Source: Nitrospira sp. UBA5699 (GTDB lineage Bacteria; Nitrospirota; Nitrospiria; Nitrospirales; Nitrospiraceae). Taken from it: 11,185 nucleotides of DNA. The position numbers and the translations under genes are program-made. The stretch lies in the NCBI GenBank assembly GCA_002420105.1, contig DIHJ01000099.1:1-11185 (forward strand). The letters run 5' to 3'. This document shows positions 1 through 5,644 of this stretch, piece by piece. The notes below the pieces were generated by a model. That model ran no database searches. It had not been told where the DNA came from and was given only the letters and a program-made list of their open reading frames with translations. Numbering within the stretch: the stretch's first letter is position 1; each line of letters starts with the position of its first letter.

Positions 1-23
1 GACCAAATGGCTGGAATAGATAG

Positions 24-34
24 AAGGGGTGAGG
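24..34 (+). promoter_or_regulatory. Ribosome binding site deciding the start of the small lipoprotein-like gene
   Basis: The purine-rich run AAGGGGTGAGG lies just upstream of the ATG at 37 at normal spacing (about 7 bases from AAGGGG). The in-frame ATG at 7 has too little upstream sequence in the window to judge, and using it would put charged residues before the hydrophobic signal segment. This favours the start at 37. Confidence 0.7.
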
Positions 35-36
35 AC

Positions 37-261
37 ATGACGGCATGGATCCGGCTCACGGCCGCCGTCCTTGTGCTGGCCATCTGCGCCGCCTGCAGCG
101 GGGACAAGGCGAAAGAACTCCTGGACACCGCGGAGTTCGAAGAGCGGCAGATGAACATGCCCCACGCCAGGCAACTCTACGAAGACGTGATCCGCCTCTA
201 CCCCTCGAGCAAAGAAGCGGACACGGCCCGCGCCAGACTCGCGGCCCTCAACGGGAAATAG
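37..261 (+). CDS. Small putative lipoprotein with one TPR-like helical hairpin
   Basis: The predicted protein has 74 residues. Residues 1-20 look like a secretion signal: a short N-terminus with Arg6, a hydrophobic stretch (7-17), then Cys17 and Cys20. Neither cysteine sits in a perfect lipobox: Cys20 is preceded by C-A-A, Cys17 by L-A-I. Lipidation at Cys20 is therefore likely but not certain. Residues 33-70 are amphipathic helix with the pattern ARQLYEDVIRLYPSS, which resembles a TPR unit of the BamD/YbgF-like type (repeat, then a proline-terminated turn, then a second helix). Such proteins normally act as periplasmic scaffolds, but one repeat is too little to assign a role. The start at 37 is chosen for its ribosome binding site. 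The gene overlaps the convergent DUF1295 gene by 14 bases. The function is unknown. Confidence 0.7.
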   Translation: MTAWIRLTAAVLVLAICAACSGDKAKELLDTAEFEERQMNMPHARQLYEDVIRLYPSSKEADTARARLAALNGK

Positions 262-1057
262 GCCGGTCCGGCTTCGGGAACCAGGGGAAGAAGGCGTTCG
301 TCGTCCGCTGGTACGCCCGGTATGCCTCGCCCCGGCTGGCCGACGCCTGCCTCTCCGCCAACGGAATCCCCGTCACCTTCAGCAAGGCCCATCCCATCGC
401 AACCGGTCCGATCCAGGTGAGCGGCCATCCCGGCGCGCCGATCGCCATGACGACATAGGCCCACCAATGGAGCCACTCGAAGAAGTAATTGGGATGGCGC
501 GAGTAGAACCAGAATCCGTCGCGGCAGACCCGGCCGCGGTTGCGGGAATCGGCGCGGAACCGCGCGAGCTGGCGGTCCGCGACGGCTTCGCCGGACACCG
601 CGGCGCACCATAGGATGAACCCCGCGAGTTCCCAGAATCCGAACGGCGGGCGGGGGTTCTGCATGACGACGAGGAACGGCAGGGAGAACCCTGCAACCGC
701 CGCGGCCTGCAGTTGGAAGTAGCCGAACATCCTGCCCGGCTCACGGACTCCCCACTCTTCGCGCAGGCGGCAATAGCGCGCGTCCTCCCGCTTGCCGACA
801 ATCCGGTTCAGCAGGAGGTGGAGCCCCAACCGTCCCGCATAGAAGCCCGCCATCAGGACGACGAGCGCTTTCCGTTCCGTCTCGCCCGTGGCCTGCGAGG
901 CATACCAGAGCACCACCGCGATCAGACCGGCGCAAAATCCGACATCGGCGATCGACGCATTGCGGACGACCAGTTGCAGCGCCCAAAGCCCGGCCATGAC
1001 AAACGCCATGCCGAGAAACGCGATGAGAACCAGCGAGAGAGGGTCAGCGGCCGTCAT
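248..1057 (-). CDS. DUF1295 / steroid 5-alpha-reductase-like integral membrane protein
   Basis: The predicted protein has 269 residues and several hydrophobic segments (about 6-31, 36-53, 64-82, 112-132, 140-157, 197-227). The C-terminal half carries the features I associate with the DUF1295 branch of the steroid 5-alpha-reductase/ICMT-like superfamily: a charged stretch around 157-170 (DRQLARFRAD), the motif GFWFYSRHPNYFFEW at 181-195, and a terminal helix with PLAERQ (232-237) and YRAYQRTTNAFFPW. In related enzymes the RHPNY-type segment helps bind a nucleotide or lipid cofactor, which suggests a membrane NADPH-dependent reductase. The substrate cannot be told from sequence. Length is usual for the family. 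The ATG at 1057 has only a weak purine run (CGGGAAC) upstream. The gene ends inside the 3' end of the convergent lipoprotein gene. Confidence 0.88.
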   Translation of the reverse strand: MTAADPLSLVLIAFLGMAFVMAGLWALQLVVRNASIADVGFCAGLIAVVLWYASQATGETERKALVVLMAGFYAGRLGLHLLLNRIVGKREDARYCRLREEWGVREPGRMFGYFQLQAAAVAGFSLPFLVVMQNPRPPFGFWELAGFILWCAAVSGEAVADRQLARFRADSRNRGRVCRDGFWFYSRHPNYFFEWLHWWAYVVMAIGAPGWPLTWIGPVAMGWALLKVTGIPLAERQASASRGEAYRAYQRTTNAFFPWFPKPDRPISR

Positions 1058-1197
1058 GATGTTCCCGTCGTCGTCCGGTGAGGTCCGCGTTACGAATCAC
1101 GACGGGCGGTCCCATAGGTCCTGCCCGCAGCACGCACGGCCGGCGAGCCATTCCCGCCATCCGGGAAGTCGAAACGACAGCAGACCCTTTCCGGATA

Positions 1198-1293
1198 TCA
1201 GGGCAGCAGTGCGGGACGCCCGGCGCGCAGCGCATCGACGACGTACCGTCCGATCAATCCCGCCGCTCCGGTCACCGGCGCTACCGGCTTCAC
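1198..1293 (-). pseudogene. N-terminal stub of an extended SDR (NAD-dependent epimerase/dehydratase)
   Basis: Reading the minus strand from a GTG at 1293 gives 31 residues beginning VKPVAPVTGAAGLIGRYVV and ending with TGA at 1198-1200. VTGAAGLIG is the TGxxGxxG dinucleotide-binding loop that opens extended SDR proteins. It is preceded by a hydrophobic beta-strand and followed by a helix (RYVVDALRAG), in the expected order. A GGAGG at 1305-1309 lies about 11 bases upstream of the GTG, so the native translation start seems preserved. A full protein of this family needs roughly 300 residues, and only about 140 bases remain before the DUF1295 start, so most of the gene is missing. The simplest reading is a gene whose body was deleted. 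Another possibility is a short expressed peptide. Confidence 0.6.
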
Positions 1294-1391
1294 GCTCTGA
1301 GGTTCCTCCGATCCGGCGCTCGTGAATCGGGTTCGGTGGTACAGTGAAGCATAGCCCTTTCCCCACAGTCTATCTACAGAGGAGGTGTCCC
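1294..1391. other. Divergent intergenic segment between the SDR stub and the aldehyde dehydrogenase
   Basis: These 98 bases separate the minus-strand stub start from the plus-strand aldehyde dehydrogenase start. They must hold the dehydrogenase promoter if the gene is transcribed on its own. I see no convincing -10/-35 pair, no operator palindrome and no hairpin. The ATG at 1344 is in frame with the dehydrogenase but has no ribosome binding site near it. Confidence 0.5.
1378..1386 (+). promoter_or_regulatory. Strong ribosome binding site of the aldehyde dehydrogenase
   Basis: AGAGGAGGT is a near-perfect anti-16S match that ends 5 bases before the ATG at 1392. It rules in favour of this start over the upstream in-frame ATG at 1344, which would add 16 residues unlike any aldehyde dehydrogenase N-terminus. 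Confidence 0.85.
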
Positions 1392-2900
1392 ATGATCTCT
1401 GTAGCCCCGGCCGTTGCCTCCGCCGTTCGCCACTACGATCTGTTTATCGACGGAACATGGGTCGCGGCCCGCTCGGGCAGGACCTTCACGACTCCGAATC
1501 CTTCGACGGGAGCCCCCCTTGCCACGATCGCCGAAGGCGATCGCGCGGATATCGACCGCGCCGTCCAAGCCGCGCGCAAGGCGTACGAGGGCCCCTGGTC
1601 GCGCGTGAGCGCCAGAGACCGCGGCCGTCTGCTCTACAAGCTGGCCCAGTTGATCGATCAGCAGGCGCAGCGGCTGGCCGAACTGGAGACCGCCGACAAC
1701 GGCAAGCCGATCCGCGAGTCGCGCTACATCGATCTTCCCCAGGTGGTCGAGACGTTCGAATACTTCGCCGGCTGGGCCACGAAAATCGAAGGCGACACGA
1801 TTCCGCTTCCCGGGCCGCTTCTCAACTACACGTTGCGCGAGCCCGTCGGGGTGTGCGGGCAGATCATTCCCTGGAATTTCCCGCTGCTGATGACCGCGTG
1901 GAAACTGGCCCCCGCGCTGGCGGCCGGCAACACCTGCGTGTTGAAACCGGCCGAGCAGACCCCCGTGACCGCGATGGAGCTGGCCGCGCTGATTCAGGAA
2001 GCCGGGTTCCCCGACGGCGTCGTCAACATCGTCCCGGGTTACGGAGAGACCGCCGGAGCAGCGCTGGCGTCCCATCCGGACGTCGATAAAGTGGCCTTTA
2101 CCGGTTCGACCGAGGTCGGGAAACTGATCGCCCGCGCGGCGGCGGACAATCTGACGAAGGTGTCGCTGGAACTCGGCGGGAAGGCGCCGAACATCGTCTT
2201 CGCCGATGCGGACCTCGACCAGGCCGTGGAAGGCGCCATGATGGGCATCTTCTTCAACCAGGGCCAGGTCTGCTGCGCCGGCTCCCGCCTGTTCGTCGCG
2301 GAACCGGTACGGGAACGATTCCTCGAGCGGTTCCAGGCGAGGGCCCGGTCTCTGAGAGTCGGCGATCCGCTCAAACCCGAAACCCAGATGGGTCCTCAGG
2401 TCTCGGACGAACAGCTGAATCGGATCAAGGGCTACGTGACGATCGGACGACGGGAAGGCGCGACGGTTCTCACGGGCGGGGAATCCCCGCGGCTCTCAGG
2501 GCCTCTCAAACGGGGATATTTTTTCCAGCCGACGATCCTGACAAACGTCCGGAACCGGATGCGCGTGGCCCAGGAGGAAATTTTCGGCCCGGTCACGGCC
2601 GTGATTCCGTTCAAGGAGGAGGAGGAGCTGATCCGGCAGGCCAACGACACGATGTACGGGCTGTCGGCGGGCATCTGGACGAGAGACCTCTCCCGGGCCC
2701 ACCGCTTCGCGAAGGCGATTCAGGCCGGGACGGTGTGGATCAACACCTACAACATGATCCACCCGGCCATGCCGTTCGGAGGCTATAAACAATCCGGCTA
2801 CGGACGGGAACTTGGCAGGCACGCCCTCGATCTCTATACGCAGGTGAAGAGCGTGTGGGTCGATCTCTCGGACAAGCCGATCGGCTGGTATGCGGCGTAG
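1392..2900 (+). CDS. NAD(P)+-dependent aldehyde dehydrogenase (ALDH1/2-like superfamily)
   Basis: The predicted protein is a complete 502-residue cytosolic enzyme, the normal size for the family, that oxidises an aldehyde to its carboxylate. Catalytic parts are all visible: IIPWNFPL with Asn162 (oxyanion), FTGSTEVGK at 237-244 (cofactor loop), LELGGKAPNIVF with general base Glu260, FNQGQVCCAGSR with nucleophile Cys294, and EEIFGP with Glu396 contacting the nicotinamide ribose. PFGGYKQSGYGRELG near 461-475 is the conserved C-terminal motif. The pattern is closest to ALDH1/ALDH2, betaine-aldehyde and phenylacetaldehyde dehydrogenases, and the substrate cannot be chosen from these motifs. It stands alone on its strand and ends 6 bases from the convergent ettA. 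No metabolic partner gene is adjacent, so a general aldehyde-detoxifying or alcohol-oxidation role is only a guess. Confidence 0.96.
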   Translation: MISVAPAVASAVRHYDLFIDGTWVAARSGRTFTTPNPSTGAPLATIAEGDRADIDRAVQAARKAYEGPWSRVSARDRGRLLYKLAQLIDQQAQRLAELETADNGKPIRESRYIDLPQVVETFEYFAGWATKIEGDTIPLPGPLLNYTLREPVGVCGQIIPWNFPLLMTAWKLAPALAAGNTCVLKPAEQTPVTAMELAALIQEAGFPDGVVNIVPGYGETAGAALASHPDVDKVAFTGSTEVGKLIARAAADNLTKVSLELGGKAPNIVFADADLDQAVEGAMMGIFFNQGQVCCAGSRLFVAEPVRERFLERFQARARSLRVGDPLKPETQMGPQVSDEQLNRIKGYVTIGRREGATVLTGGESPRLSGPLKRGYFFQPTILTNVRNRMRVAQEEIFGPVTAVIPFKEEEELIRQANDTMYGLSAGIWTRDLSRAHRFAKAIQAGTVWINTYNMIHPAMPFGGYKQSGYGRELGRHALDLYTQVKSVWVDLSDKPIGWYAA

Positions 2901-2906
2901 GACACC

Positions 2907-4589
2907 CTAGCTTCGCGTCAGTTTGCGATAGCGGATCCGGTGCGGTTGATCCGCCTCCTTGCCCAGCCGCTTCTTGCGGTCCGCCTCGTACTCGCTGTAG
3001 TTGCCCTCGAACCAGACGACCTTGCTGTCGCCCTCGAAGGCCAGGATGTGCGTGGCGATGCGGTCCAGAAACCAGCGGTCGTGGCTGCTGATGACGGCGC
3101 AGCCGGCGAAGTTCTCCAGGCCCTCTTCCAGCGCCCGCAGGGTGTTCACGTCGAGATCGTTCGTCGGCTCGTCGAGGATGATGAGGTTCGCGCCTTCCTT
3201 CAGCATGCGGGCCAGATGGACCCGGTTGCGCTCCCCGCCGGAGAGGTCCTTCACTTTCTTCTGCTGATCGGTGCCGGCGAAATTGAAGCGGGCGCAGTAG
3301 CCGCGCGCGTTGACTTCGACCTTCCCCAGCTTGACCGTCTCCTGCCCGTCGGAAATCACCTCGTAGACCGTCTTGTTGCCGTCCAAGCTGCGGTCCTGAT
3401 CCACATAGCCGAGCTTGACCGTTTCGCCGATCTTGATCGACCCGGCATCCGGCTTCTCCTTGCCGATGATCATCCTGAAGAGGGTCGTTTTGCCGGCTCC
3501 GTTCGGCCCGATCACCCCGACGATCCCGCCTTTCGGCAAACTGAAACTCACGTTCTCATAGAGCAGTTTATCGCCGAACCCCTTCGCGACGTCCTTGGCC
3601 TCGACCACCACGTCGCCCAGCCGGGGACCGGGCGGAATGTAGATTTCCAGGTCGTCGGTGCGCTGTTCCAGCTTCTGGTTCACCAGTTCCTCATAGCGAT
3701 TCAGGCGGGCTTTGCCCTTCGACTGACGCGCCTTCGGCGACATGCGGATCCATTCCAACTCGTGTTCCAGCGTCTTCCGGCGTTTCGACTCGGCTTTCTC
3801 CTCCTGCGCCAGCCGCTCCTGCTTCTGTTCCAGCCAGGAGGTGTAATTGCCCTGGAACGGAATGCCGTGGCCCCGATCCAGCTCCAGAATCCAGCCCGCC
3901 ACGTTATCGAGAAAGTAGCGGTCGTGCGTGACGGCGATCACCGTGCCCTTGTACTGCTGGAGATGCTGTTCGAGCCATTGCACGGATTCGGCGTCCAGAT
4001 GGTTTGTCGGCTCGTCGAGCAAGAGAATATCCGGCTCCTGAATCATCAACCGGCAGAGCGCGACGCGGCGCTTCTCCCCGCCCGAGAGCGTGCCGACCTT
4101 CTGATCGGCCGGCGGGCAGCGGAGGGCGTCCATCGCGATGTCGAGCTCGTTTTCCAGTTCCCAGCCGTTCGCCGCCTCGATCTTTTCCTGCAGCTGCGCC
4201 TGTTTGTCGAGCAGTTTTTCGAGTTCATCGGGAGAGGCCTCCCCCATCTTATTGCTGACGTCCTCGTACTCCTTGATCAGGGCCACGAGCTCCTTCTTGC
4301 CCTCCTCGACCACTTCCTTGACCGTCTTGTCCGGATCGAGCTGCGGCTCCTGCTCCAACAACCCGACGCTGTACCCTTTGGACCGGGTGATCTCGCCGGT
4401 ATAGTTCGGATCGACGCCCGCGATGATCTTCAGCAGCGAGCTCTTGCCCGAACCGTTCAATCCGAGGACGCCGATCTTGGCGCCGTAATAGAAGCCGAGA
4501 TAGATTTCCCGCAGCACCTGCTTCTTCGGGGGATAGACCTTCCCGACATTGACGAGTGAAAAGATGACCTGCTTATCGTTGGTGGCCAT
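2907..4589 (-). CDS. ettA: Energy-dependent translational throttle protein EttA (ABC-F ATPase)
   Basis: The predicted protein is a soluble 560-residue protein with two ABC ATPase domains and no membrane segment, close to the usual EttA length of about 555. Domain 1 has Walker A GLNGSGKS (43-50), signature LSGGEK (168-173) and Walker B ILLLDEPTNHLD with Glu193. Domain 2 has GPNGAGKT (361-368), LSGGER (449-454) and LIILDEPTNDLD with Glu474. The insert at about 93-140 corresponds to the arm that contacts the L1 side of the ribosome. The basic helical linker at about 250-315 (many Lys, Arg and Glu) is the P-site tRNA interaction motif of ABC-F proteins. In E. coli EttA binds the ribosomal E site and gates entry into elongation according to ATP/ADP level. 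An AAGGAG sits about 12 bases upstream of the ATG. All catalytic residues are present. It lies 110 bases after the small cysteine protein gene on the same strand. Confidence 0.96.
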   Translation of the reverse strand: MATNDKQVIFSLVNVGKVYPPKKQVLREIYLGFYYGAKIGVLGLNGSGKSSLLKIIAGVDPNYTGEITRSKGYSVGLLEQEPQLDPDKTVKEVVEEGKKELVALIKEYEDVSNKMGEASPDELEKLLDKQAQLQEKIEAANGWELENELDIAMDALRCPPADQKVGTLSGGEKRRVALCRLMIQEPDILLLDEPTNHLDAESVQWLEQHLQQYKGTVIAVTHDRYFLDNVAGWILELDRGHGIPFQGNYTSWLEQKQERLAQEEKAESKRRKTLEHELEWIRMSPKARQSKGKARLNRYEELVNQKLEQRTDDLEIYIPPGPRLGDVVVEAKDVAKGFGDKLLYENVSFSLPKGGIVGVIGPNGAGKTTLFRMIIGKEKPDAGSIKIGETVKLGYVDQDRSLDGNKTVYEVISDGQETVKLGKVEVNARGYCARFNFAGTDQQKKVKDLSGGERNRVHLARMLKEGANLIILDEPTNDLDVNTLRALEEGLENFAGCAVISSHDRWFLDRIATHILAFEGDSKVVWFEGNYSEYEADRKKRLGKEADQPHRIRYRKLTRS

Positions 4590-4658
4590 ATCGCTTCAGC
4601 GCTCCTTCGTCTTCACGGAAAATGAAAGGCTCACGATAACAAATGCCCCTCCTCATCC

Positions 4659-4673
4659 ACAACCGCGGGTTGT
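4659..4673. repeat. Short perfect inverted repeat in the leader before ettA
   Basis: ACAACC GCG GGTTGT is a 6-bp stem with a 3-base centre, in the 110-base gap between the small cysteine protein gene and ettA. It has no T-run on either side, so it is a poor intrinsic terminator. It could be an operator half-site pair or a chance palindrome. On the ettA strand it is followed by a more AT-rich stretch (about 4620-4650) where an ettA promoter could lie, but I cannot find a good -35/-10 pair. Confidence 0.25.
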
Positions 4674-4699
4674 CGCCGAGGTGCGGCTCCGAGGACGGA

Positions 4700-4870
4700 T
4701 CAGATACCCAACTCCTCGGAGAGCCGGACTTCCGAGTCGTCCAGAATGTCTTCCAGGCAGGTGAAACAGGAAAAGGGGAAGCGATCGACGGGAACGGCGC
4801 AGACCTCTCCGACCGCCGTCTCGGGTTCCAAGGCCGGGCCGCCGCATGCTTTGTGAATCAGGGTAAGCAT
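4700..4870 (-). CDS. Small four-cysteine protein, possible zinc-ribbon-like
   Basis: The 56-residue reading frame begins MLTLIHKACGGPALEPE and ends DSEVRLSEELGI. Cysteines are at 9, 24, 35 and 38. The C-F-T-C pair at 35-38 and the C-G-G turn at 9-11 resemble the knuckles of a small zinc-binding or rubredoxin-like fold, though the spacing of the first two cysteines (15 apart) is not a standard ribbon. The C-terminal third is acidic and probably helical. GAGG at 4878-4881 lies 7 bases upstream of the ATG. The gene starts 44 bases after the esterase stop and is on the same strand as the esterase, the large membrane protein and ettA, which supports translation. It has no membrane segment or signal peptide. 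I do not recognise a named family. It could serve as a metal-binding or redox partner, but that is inference. Confidence 0.7.
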   Translation of the reverse strand: MLTLIHKACGGPALEPETAVGEVCAVPVDRFPFSCFTCLEDILDDSEVRLSEELGI

Positions 4871-4914
4871 CGTGACGCCTCAGGCTCCCTTCGCCTCGAA
4901 CGGCTGCACCTGGT

Positions 4915-5634
4915 TCATGCCTTCGTCAACGTCCTGGTAAGAAAGAGACTCAACCGCTGAAGCACCGGTTCGGGAATCTGGTGCCCTCCGCGGAAACTGT
5001 GCCATTCGACCGCCAATCCGGAACGGGTCAATTCATCCCGCAGCCTTTCGGCCATCGCGTAGGGTAGGATCGGATCCTGGGTGCCGTGACTCTGAAAGAC
5101 CGGCAGACCCGCCCGCTTTCCGACCGAGGGCCGCCAATCCTGTTTGGCCATGAGCGAACCGGAGAGCTGGACCAGTCCCGCAAAGGGAAAGGCGGTGCGC
5201 AGGACGACGTCGCAGGTGAGTATGGCGCCCTGGGAGAATCCGCCGATCACCGTTTTCGTGTAGTCGATCGCCATGGTCCGTGGAAGCTGCTGGAGGAAGG
5301 TCTCCAGCGCTTCGCGCGCCTGGGGAAGCCCCTTCGGCACCTCGTTCGACAGATCGCGCAGCCGGCCGGCCATGCGGTCCGCTTCGAGCCGGGCCATGTC
5401 GATCATCCACCAGGCGCGCGACTCGCCGAATCCCATGTTCAGGGACAGCGGCCCTTCCGGAAAGATCCAGCGCGTGGACGCCGGCGCATCCATCGCATCG
5501 GCGAGGGGAACCAGATCGTCTCCCGGCGCGCCGAATCCGTGCAGGAGAATCACGGCCGGCCCGCTGCCGCCGCCCTCGCCGTCGGTGCCGCCCGTCAGCC
5601 TGGTCTTCAAGCCGCCCAGTCGTTCCTGTCTCAT
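4915..5634 (-). CDS. Carboxylesterase / phospholipase-like alpha/beta hydrolase (Abhydrolase_2 type)
   Basis: The predicted protein has 239 residues and the order of the bacterial esterase / acyl-protein-thioesterase-like family. It has LLHGFGAPGDDL (30-41, oxyanion hole region), WWMIDM (75-80), the nucleophile elbow GGFSQGA with Ser134, GTQDPILP with Asp187, and GGHQIP with His218. All three triad residues are present, so it should be an active serine hydrolase cleaving carboxyl esters. The natural substrate is unknown. There is no signal peptide, which suggests a cytoplasmic enzyme, and a short Gly-rich N-terminal tail (residues 15-25) replaces one. The ATG at 5634 lies 10 bases after the stop of the large membrane protein gene, has only a weak ribosome binding site, and is probably translated by coupling. 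This links its expression to that protein. Confidence 0.92.
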   Translation of the reverse strand: MRQERLGGLKTRLTGGTDGEGGGSGPAVILLHGFGAPGDDLVPLADAMDAPASTRWIFPEGPLSLNMGFGESRAWWMIDMARLEADRMAGRLRDLSNEVPKGLPQAREALETFLQQLPRTMAIDYTKTVIGGFSQGAILTCDVVLRTAFPFAGLVQLSGSLMAKQDWRPSVGKRAGLPVFQSHGTQDPILPYAMAERLRDELTRSGLAVEWHSFRGGHQIPEPVLQRLSLFLTRTLTKA

Positions 5635-5644
5635 GCGCCGCTCG

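Noticed and set aside
2..19. Possible last codons (T-K-W-L-E-stop) of a gene entering from the left edge
   Set aside because: Five codons cannot be distinguished from chance. The position before the ribosome binding site is suggestive only.
1097..1366. An 89-codon minus-strand frame and an 89-codon plus-strand frame in the gap before the aldehyde dehydrogenase
   Set aside because: Both are Arg/Gly/Ser rich, lack family motifs and overlap the SDR stub, whose own frame carries a recognisable Rossmann loop.
1344..1391. N-terminal extension of the aldehyde dehydrogenase from the ATG at 1344
   Set aside because: It has no ribosome binding site, and the strong AGAGGAGGT before 1392 would lie inside the coding region.
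2940..4559. A 539-codon open frame on the plus strand opposite ettA
   Set aside because: EttA on the other strand has every ABC-F motif. The antisense product is a low-complexity Leu/Val/Asp/Arg mixture without recognisable domains.
4879..4918. A 12-codon minus-strand mini-ORF whose ATG overlaps the esterase stop (ATGA)
   Set aside because: It has no ribosome binding site or sequence character of its own. The overlap is the kind of arrangement used for coupling, but the product is too short to support.
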